Shown: positions 56,960 through 64,000 of the stretch, in pieces
How positions within the stretch are numbered: position 1 is the stretch's first letter
How the letters are laid out: each line of letters opens with the position of its first letter
Assembly: GCA_036362985.1 (NCBI GenBank)
Contig: JAYGXS010000008.1
Coordinates: forward strand, 18,677,746 to 18,741,745
Length of the DNA stretch: 64,000 bases
Source: Ligula intestinalis
Taxonomy: Eukaryota > Platyhelminthes > Cestoda > Diphyllobothriidea > Diphyllobothriidae
Reading direction: 5' to 3'
Made by a program: the position numbers and the translations under genes
Notes under the pieces: model-generated
Told to the model about the DNA's origin: nothing
The model's database searches: none
Seen by the model: the letters and a program-made list of their open reading frames with translations, nothing else

Positions 56960-58063
56960 GTACGTGGCTTTTCATGAAATTGTTTTATAAAATTCCATAC
57001 AGTTCGTTCTACTGCTTTCTTTCTTCCTCATTTCATCCTAATATACGTGTTGATTTATATTTAACAATCTGGGCGTTAGGTTTTATGCGTTTAGTTGCCG
57101 CCCTGATGGTTTTAACTGAGACGATCTGGGCTTCATTTATGTGGCTGGTTTCATTTGATACTACTTTTTCATCTTATATTTTCCTTCGTCTGTCCCGACT
57201 CCCGCATGAGTGAACCTGATATATTGCTATTGTTGTGCATTTATTTAAAGCAAGGATATACAGAAATTAGTGATCCTACTTATTTGCACTTGCATCTAAA
57301 CACCCTACTACCCGAATCAGTTTGAGTGTTTCATGAAGTGTATTTTATTCAAACTTGTAAAGGTTAAGTGCTCCCTCTATATTCTTCACGCTCTACCGGC
57401 TGAAGCATTAGCTATGAGCCTTACCGACGATTATAATGATTCATTTGGCATGTGGTTTATAAAGGCGCACAAGCGGTACATTTTTTCTGGCAGTTCACTC
57501 ATTTTTATATCGACCGTTATTCGCTGTAATAAATAAATATTAGATAGGAAGCCAAAGCAAGACTTTGCTCTGTAGTAAATGAGACGATGTTAAAATAAAG
57601 AGGACAAAATACACCTAAACGTGGCTATGACTGATTTGTATACTACATGGCACAATTCTTCAAATTCCATACAACAATTAGGCAGTACTGGTATACTTCT
57701 AAAGTACAATTTCAAAGACTGATTAAAAGCTTTAGCTGACGTTCTGTGCTTGATTTAGCAATGCGGACGTAACTTTGTAACCGATGTGAATTCTTGACTT
57801 TGCATGCAATGAGAGAGGGAAGTTTGACGTCTCTTTTGCTTTCTTTGCACATCTGACTCAATTATTGCCGCACATGTATGTAGAATAATATATTTGTCTC
57901 TCACTGCTCACAGTATCATTATTCTTACCCTAACAGAAGTTATGTGTTAGCGGAGCTTATAGAATACTAATAAAGCAACCGTCGCATGTGCGAAGTTAAA
58001 AAGTTAATTTCTTCCCAGAACGTGACTTTTCACATTCTTCTTGTTTTGTTTTTGCTTTTTAAG

Positions 58064-58159
58064 ATAAAATCGTCAAGAACTATGGAATTCCTCTTACTTT
58101 GGATGATGTTGCTATACTCACCGGTCTCCTTAACCGCCCAAATGCCGTTTTCACAAAAG
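58064..58159 (+). CDS. DPP6/DPP10-like gene, exon after the membrane helix
   Basis: Bounded by a T-rich acceptor (tttttaag, 58,063) and a strong donor, aaag|GTAAGT, at 58,159/58,160. It is entered in phase 1 and left in phase 1: the two leading bases complete a Tyr codon with the previous exon. The 31 whole codons include NYGIPLTLDD and end NRPNAVFTK. In the DPP4/6/10 family the stalk after the helix is followed by a conserved xxTLxDLF-type segment at the start of the beta-propeller, and PLTLDD fits that place. This part is extracellular. Confidence 0.82.
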
Positions 58160-58945
58160 GTAAGTGCACAATTATTCAGTTTATTATTTCTGTTCGCTTT
58201 GTTAACATGTGTATGGTGCATATAGGCGCCTCTTAGGATCCGACCGTTAACCATTTTTCAAACCAGTCGTTCTACTTTCAAACATTGTAGATGTACTGAT
58301 TTAGTTGTAATCATTTATCATATGATTGGATTTTTATTCAAAGCATCTATTGCGGAAAAATAAGCGTGTAAGATGGATCATTATGTCACTCCTTGGTTAA
58401 TTCATAATCATATTAAATTATGTGTGTTATAACTGCAGAAATTCGAAGTGCAAAATAGCATAATGTAGGAGACTGTGCTGTTCTGATTAAGCCTTAACTT
58501 TCGAAAGTTTGCTTCGTTAGGCTATTATAGAAACCTGTCTACGGGATATTATCTGCATAATTAAATTCAGGAGAACCCGATACATATCAGCAGAGATTTT
58601 TCAAAAGCCTATCGTTAAGATATCCTTGAACTTATTTTGAAATATAATTTTAAAATCAGTTTTAACCCTCTGAGATTTTGGTGAATAGTCTTAGATCACA
58701 TGTAAGCTTGTTTTATATTTGCCGTCTGATATGAATATCTCAATCTAGGAGATGTCACCAAAAATATTTGAAAATGTTTAAAGGCGGATTCAGTTTCCTC
58801 CGGTCCGTTGTTTCCGTTGATTGTGAGGTCCATATGCCCATTGGGGACATGTCTTACTAATGTAAATGCGTGTTAATCTATGCGATTAACTTGCCGTTCG
58901 TTTCTTCGATGTTTCCTTGTTAATCTCCCTTATTCTCTATTTTAG

Positions 58946-59043
58946 ACCATGTCGTGTACATGGCGGAGAATTTTTCAATAATTGCTTTCAACACTAAAAC
59001 CAATCAAAGCATGACCCTACTGACAAATGATCAGTTAAGAGAG
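58946..59043 (+). CDS. DPP6/DPP10-like gene, first beta-propeller blade exon
   Basis: Bounded by the acceptor attttag (58,945) and the donor gag|GTAAGT (59,043/59,044). Phase 1 in, phase 0 out. The reading is D (split codon), then HVVYMAENFSIIAFNTKTNQ and SMTLLTNDQLRE. It matches the family pattern in which a VVY-x-x-EN strand is followed by an I-x-x-x-N-x-x-TN strand and a TLL-x-N turn in blade 1 of the propeller. Two N-glycosylation sequons (NFS, NQS) suit an extracellular domain. The border falls after the TLL-x-N strand. No following exon, which should carry an SPD-type blade motif, was found before 64,000, so the rest of the gene, including the hydrolase domain, lies outside. Whether the protein is an active peptidase or an inactive channel partner like DPP6 cannot be judged here. 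Confidence 0.87.
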
Positions 59044-61649
59044 GTAAGTCTCGAAAACTTGTTGTTTTTATCTCTTTATTGCATTTTTCTAATTTAACAA
59101 GAGCAAAATAGCCGTAACTGTATGAATGGAGAGCTAAGGCCTCAAATGATAACTTCAAGTAGGGATAGGATCCAATACTTCGTTGTGTGACAGTTGCTAA
59201 AATACTCACGTGTCCATGACAAAAAATTAAGTTGTCTATAAACAATTTAGTGCCGCCACGCTTATACCACAATAAGTTACCGCGTTGATCTTCACAGCAG
59301 CTCTGGAATGATATTACCAGACTGACCATGTTTGTTGAGGCACGCTTACCTCATCAGAATAAAATCTAACCGTAAAGTCCTATATATGCCGGTAAAACTG
59401 TATCATTGCACATCTCCGAATGGGATTCACACTTAGACGTGTTTAGTCTCAAACTTTCAGATGACAGCTTCGAACCATTGGCCACTCGACGAGATATATG
59501 CAGAACTGCCTGAACATGCGGTTCTTCTCGTGCTTAACAGGATTACCATACTACCGACTAGATTTTCCTGTACTTTTTACACAGTTCAACTAGTAAAATG
59601 GTAAAACTAAGCTGTCTAGCGATGGTCTAAACCCAGCTTACCTTTCATTTTAGTGAGTGAACAGTCCAAGGCTTGGTGAATCAGTTTAACATCAGGCTGT
59701 AGAAGTATCACTTCACGCTTTAGCAGCAGATGCGGCTTTTCCTTGAAAGGAACTTTATTGCCTGGTCCTGTTGTTAGTCAACACGACCAGCAGCTGACGT
59801 TGTTCAAGCAGGTTTTAAGAAGCTAGTTAATGGTGGATTACTCTCGACTAGCACTTTTTTGGGCATTGAAAACCTCCCACGAGTTGCCGTTCAGATCCGG
59901 ATAGGATTTAGATGAATCTAGAGGTCACTCTTCTCTGCTAGTTGTGAAATTTCCTGCAGCTGATCTATTGTCGTTTGGCGATGCCGTAATTCGGAGCTTG
60001 AACTGGCCACAGTCAACTGAGTAGCCTCTGAGTACATTTTTTCTGAAGCCTGTTCAATTGCTTCTGCGAATCCTTTCAAGTTTTCCTGAGAGCTACTGGC
60101 TTATAAAGTTGAAGTTATTGTAACCCTCTATAATGAGGACATAACACCGGTAAATTTGAAAGACCTGGAGTTTTGCCGACCATTTCACGCTGGCAAAAGT
60201 AGTACCGCATGCCTGCAAGACCCAGCGCCGTTGTTACGTTGTCCGCAGAGATCACAAAATGGCATTGTTCTCATTGATCGGTCACGAGTGTACGCTGACT
60301 GACAGCTACATTGTCTTCAAAACCGGTAATAACGAACCAGACCTGCTAAAAAATGGACGCCATCGCGCCACATGTAAGTCTCCAACCCTAACGAAAATAT
60401 CTGTCCTCATTCTTAATGTAATACAAACCTAAACTCTACTACAACGCTACACTTTCACCACCTGTAGAGTACACCGACCCTCCACCCGTATATGGGTCTC
60501 CTATTCTCGGGTCTAGCCCAAAATGTGGCCTTCAAAAATGTTTTGTCAGATTTGAATAATTCATTTGACCTTCTCGTGAAACTCTTGGTGGCCTCGGCTC
60601 TTATTCGAATCCAAACCAGCAAGGGAGAAGCTTTAGTACAGGCAATGCTCTAGCTAAGTTTGCTTCAAAGCCCCCATCGGGTGCAGTGAGGTCCCCTTTC
60701 TATGAACTACCCTACGTTTGTGTTCTTTATGATGAAAAATGTATAGTGACCTTAATCGGTATGTATGGTCAGCGTAGTCCAAACGGAAGGATTCCTAAAA
60801 AATTCAGTTGGCTCTAGTTGGAATGCTCTGCCAGCAAGGAAACAGTACATACTTAAAGCACAATATCCTTGGGCGATTTCCCGACAAAATTTGTGATCAC
60901 ATGTACCGTCAATGTGCCCGCTGTCTTCTTTTAAATTATTTTTGGATATTCGGACGTCATTGAAGTAATGCGCACATATGTTGTGAAAATATGGGTAGCG
61001 ACAATGGTTGCATGATCTTAGGATCATAAGAATTGGTCGTCAGCTGTTTATGTGGTGCGTTGGGCATGACGACCGTCTACAATGTGGGTGCGAAAACTGG
61101 GCACGCACTTACACGTGACGTCACAGAAATTAATGAGTCGAAAAAGCTATTCGGCAGTGTGTACTGGGTAATTTGTCACCGGATCTCGTGCGTGCCCTCA
61201 GATATAAAGGTCGTCTCCCATTTGGGTGTTGGAAGGTCCGCTTTCCCTGCTTTATTTTGTCAGGAAAAGGTGGTTCTTACTTAGCGCCTGGCTACATCGT
61301 TGGTACGGACAAGTAGTGCGTGTCCCGTGAAAGGCGACAGGTTTTATGCCTTCGTCAATGCAGAAATGGAGCGAACGAATGAAGCGAAGATTTGCATCTT
61401 TTTGCGGCCTTTCTTGGGATTTGAGTACCGAAGACCGCGTCAGCTTCTCTAAGAATCTAAATCGACGGTGATATACGGTAGGTTGTCTACCTCATTTAAT
61501 ATGTAACTATCACTGGGTAAGCCACGGGGAACGAATATCTCTCGGGTAGCCTTATGTAGACCATGCTGTGGCTAGCCCTAGGCACCTTCGGGTATTAGGA
61601 AAGGGTTTAGCCAGACACTAATACTTCATTGGACCCAAGGGCTGACAGA
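59044..61649. other. Intronic sequence, with one coding-like minus frame
   Basis: This should be intron of the DPP-like gene. No further exon of the family was found. A minus-strand open frame at 59,918-60,100 is described separately. A decayed minus tRNA-like B-box word (gattcgaataagagcc) lies at about 60,596-60,612. The rest shows only chance frames. Confidence 0.4.
59918..60100 (-). other. Unidentified coding-like open frame of 60 codons
   Basis: The minus strand runs from a stop at about 60,103 to a TAG at 59,918. The peptide is Glu/Gln/Ser-rich and helix-prone (ENLKGFAEAIEQASEKMYSE, then TIDQLQEISQLAEKSDL) with heptad-like spacing. An acceptor-like ctctcag lies just before ENLKG. There is no good donor at the end. 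It may be an exon of a minus-strand gene nested in the intron or a retroelement piece. I do not recognise the family. Confidence 0.3.
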
Positions 61650-61860
61650 TGTGACCCATTTTCAGGACAGCATATGGGTTTGCCCTTTCGCCTAGTTCGA
61701 CCATCGAGTTCAACGATGTCCAATAACCGTGTGCTTCAACAGGCTGAAAGCAAACACCGTGTCTTACACTTAAATAAAGTAAAAGTAGACTTTCGATGCA
61801 TCTACCTCACTCTCTCCCCACTTTCCCCTTGGGCCTGGTGACTACTACTTATACCAATCA
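61650..61860 (+). repeat. Dispersed repeat family C, copy 2
   Basis: Shares gttcgaccatcgagttcaac, gtgcttca, agtagactttcgatgcatct and ctccc in order with 42,190-42,400. Confidence 0.55.
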
Positions 61861-61934
61861 CACACTTCTCGTTCAGATGAGCTGTAGAGGGGTTAATGGT
61901 GGACTTAAGTAAAAATTCGAGGAAGTTGATGGGC

Positions 61935-62065
61935 AAAGGTATTCATAGCTCAGTTACATAAAGTGTTGGCGGTATTAAAGCCTTTCCCCCAGCTGGCATC
62001 TGTTTGAATTCCACCAAGACCACCAACTTTTTCACAGTTGTGTCCAATTAATTTCTCGGATATCT
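61935..62065 (+). mobile_element. SINE family B, tRNA-like part and tail
   Basis: The A-box-like catagctcagttacataaag and the B-box-like gtttgaattccacc are followed by an actttttcacagttg tail and tgtccaattaattt. This matches the tRNA module and tail of the other B copies. The body is absent or unrecognisable. Confidence 0.55.
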
Positions 62066-63514
62066 TGACCTTACCTGGTCACCAACGATTGACTATTGCA
62101 GGAACCTTTTAGTCCCCCCGAACACCGTTTAGAATAGCAGCATCTTCTGTCCTAGTTAAAGTGCTCCCCTAGCTATCTCTTCGTGGTGCCAACTCTCCAT
62201 TCGGTGCGACTTGCTTGCCCACGTAATTCGTTAAGCATCTATCACAGGGCTGTTTTCCTCATTTCTACCCCTTTTAGAAGTCACATTGCACTGGTTGTCG
62301 AATTCTTTTGAGCTCACATTCAAACTAAAATCAAGCTGGCCACAGGTTTGTCAGCACAAACAGTCCTGCCGAAAGGAAGCACGATGAAGGCCTCCAGAAC
62401 TGACGATGCACTCTGTTTCAATGCAAGAGTTGCTCATCTTACGCCCATTAGACTTGAATAAATGCAGACGTCATAAATCTCGCTGAGTTGCGACTCGCCG
62501 TTACAGGTAGTTTAGTGCAGATAAAGTTTCGATTCCCCGCGGAGCATCACATAAAGGTTCCGGAATTAAGGCAGTAACCCTAAGTGGCACAACCTCAAAA
62601 AGAAAGTTTGCAAAGATTCTGATCCGAGTGCCTCCACTGGTTATTTCTTTTTAACTTGCCACTTTGTAGAGGTAGAAAGCGATCCGCGCCGCCAGTCTGT
62701 CCAAAATCTGAATAACTTCTTTATTACGAAACAGTATCCAAGTGGACGATGTATATGGTCCAAGTTTCAGGGTCATATGGTATGCTTCCAGGGGCTGGTA
62801 GTCCCCCTGTGTTCAGTTTCTCTTGTTCTTTTGACGCATGCCGGACAAATATGAGATAAAAGGTGTAGTCGGAGCATTAAGTGCTCGTCTACTTTCAGAC
62901 TGGAAGAGCAGAAAAAGAAAAAGAAGAAGATACCATCTTAGCAGCAGGAACTATACTGTCCTGGCATCTCGAATTTTCCCTTGAAGCTATAAGCGTGAAA
63001 ACAGTCGCAGATAAGGGTAGAAAAGACAAAAGGCACGGAGTGTTTACAATATGCAGTGGTCATGCTACCACTTGGCGCGGATGGTGGGATAGTGGGAACG
63101 AGCCGAGTTCTGTCCGCGTTAATATCCGAAAGGAGTGATAAAATCACGGCCACTCGGACGTGAACTGGTGAGTCATTATCGCAACAAGTACGTGGTACTC
63201 TCGTACGCCGGTGGTGACACAGCAACCAAGTAACGTAAATACTGCGCTTCCTGTGTCTCCACCAGCCTTGTATGCGACCATCTCCGATGATGACTTCAAG
63301 GCAAAATCCAAAACGTCAGGCTAAAAGGCATCCTGTTCTTCCAGCACTGGCATCTCCTTCTTATTTTGAATGGCTTTCTAACATTACTTCTCTCGGCTGT
63401 AAATTCCGAGCAGTTAAAAATTCGACGCTAAATACTTTTCGTTTTGTCGCGTAGAACAACAAGGTTCTTTTGCATGCTAATCGTATGGACTTGCAAAAAA
63501 TAAGCATTTTAAGC
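62066..63514. other. No feature recognised
   Basis: Chance frames only. The longest (62,881-63,138 +, with a Lys/Glu-rich start) has no DPP-family motif and is not taken as an exon. Confidence 0.4.
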
Positions 63515-63640
63515 TTTGATTAACGTTTACCAGTCGTTGACGGAATACAACACCCCGTTCTGACTAGGGGATTACTCTCGAGCCCCGCCATTGCTGACTA
63601 ATTAGCTGTCATCTTCCAAGTGGGCCTTAAATTACGGCCC
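63515..63640 (-). mobile_element. SINE family A, 3' fragment
   Basis: gattaacgtttaccagtcg, cggaata and ctcgagccccgcc match the 3' part of family A at 13,258 and 18,600. Confidence 0.5.
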
Positions 63641-63714
63641 CAGTGTGACATCACATAGTTCAGTATATTTTTAGTGTAGTATATTTAGGGTAGTAGGCAA
63701 TGCCTTTGAAAACC

Positions 63715-63880
63715 CTATATCAGGTGGTTTGAGCATACGCTGTAATCAAGCTGTATACTTGTAAGCGCATAGCCAACAGAACGTAGCTTCGAGTCTCAAA
63801 TGTCATTACTGGCCAATGACAGCCCCTGAGCCAGGACCGGCTATTCCAGTCTCCCGGCAATGTTTATCTCGATAAGTATG
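63715..63880 (+). mobile_element. SINE family A, plus-orientation head and body fragment
   Basis: A tRNA-like B-box word (gtagcttcgagtctc) is followed by a body with ggctattccagtctcccgg, the plus-strand form of the family A body word. It faces the minus fragment just upstream, so the two form an inverted pair. Confidence 0.45.
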
Positions 63881-64000
63881 TTGTTCACGAAGTGAGAATC
63901 CTTTTGGATTTTCTGGTCAGATTTCTTTTCTGTATCCATTAGCTGCCTGCATACGGTTAATTATTCCTATTCGAACCCCCAAAGCTCGTAGACCGCAGAT

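Noticed and set aside
56960..57213. The 107-codon frame that starts inside the transmembrane exon and runs to 57,213
   Set aside because: Only the part up to 56,959 fits the DPP family. The rest is intron read-through after a GTACGT donor, and the next exon joins in the correct phase.
59458..59620. A + strand frame after an acceptor-like tttcag
   Set aside because: It reads protein-like for about 45 codons but does not fit the DPP family, and the neighbouring coding-like frame is on the other strand.
62881..63138. Considered as the next DPP-like exon because of an acceptor-like ctttcag
   Set aside because: The peptide lacks any propeller motif expected at that point, and no donor in a fitting phase was found.
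1..64000. A CRISPR array, operon or phage-like system
   Set aside because: No evenly spaced short direct repeats with unique spacers and no packed prokaryote-type genes. The splice sites and retroelements point to a eukaryote.

Overview
The window looks like intron-rich, repeat-packed nuclear DNA of a metazoan, most likely a parasitic flatworm (tapeworm or fluke). Grounds: exons of about 100-220 bp with GT/AG borders and long introns; degenerate Penelope-like (RT plus GIY-YIG) and CR1-type LINE elements; tRNA-derived SINE-like repeats; and repeated degenerate TTAGGG-like tracts. The flatworm assignment is an inference from the repeat mix. No bacterial genes, operons or CRISPR arrays were seen, and almost all longer open frames are chance frames or transposon remnants.

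The one host gene I can support is on the + strand: the 5' part of a dipeptidyl-peptidase IV family gene (S9B), most like the DPP6/DPP10 branch. A possible first coding exon lies at 8,849-8,992. The transmembrane exon is at 56,845-56,959 and the next two exons are at 58,064-58,159 and 58,946-59,043. All splice phases agree (0, 1, 1, 0). A second candidate first exon lies at 56,282-56,500, also in phase 0. If both first exons are real, the gene has alternative amino termini and a roughly 48-kb first intron. The catalytic part would lie beyond the window.

Region by region. 1-8.8 kb holds short repeats only: telomere-like tracts, two tRNA-like SINE families, a 22-bp poly-G run and a near-perfect 47-bp-arm hairpin. 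8.8-56.8 kb is the putative giant intron. It contains three fragments of one Penelope family (12.1, 14.4 and 20.6 kb, all minus), CR1-type 3' ends (16.3 kb plus, 31.0 kb minus), many SINE copies, a 739-bp element with 70-bp terminal inverted repeats (33.8 kb), a telomere-like tract inside an inverted-repeat-bounded block (40.7 kb), a TA-flanked pogo/Tigger-like MITE (41.8 kb), a nearly complete Penelope-like element with inverted pseudo-LTRs (45.9-49.0 kb), a diverged tandem repeat (49.4 kb) and a nearly complete but broken CR1-type LINE (51.4-54.9 kb). 56.8-59 kb holds the recognisable DPP-like exons. 59-64 kb is intronic or intergenic with more SINE pieces.

The transposons carry stops and frameshifts and look inactive. 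I found no clearly new multi-gene system. The points most worth a second look are the split DPP-like gene with its alternative starts, the Penelope element with its inverted ends and long C-terminal extension, the near-perfect hairpin family, and the repeated telomere-like modules.
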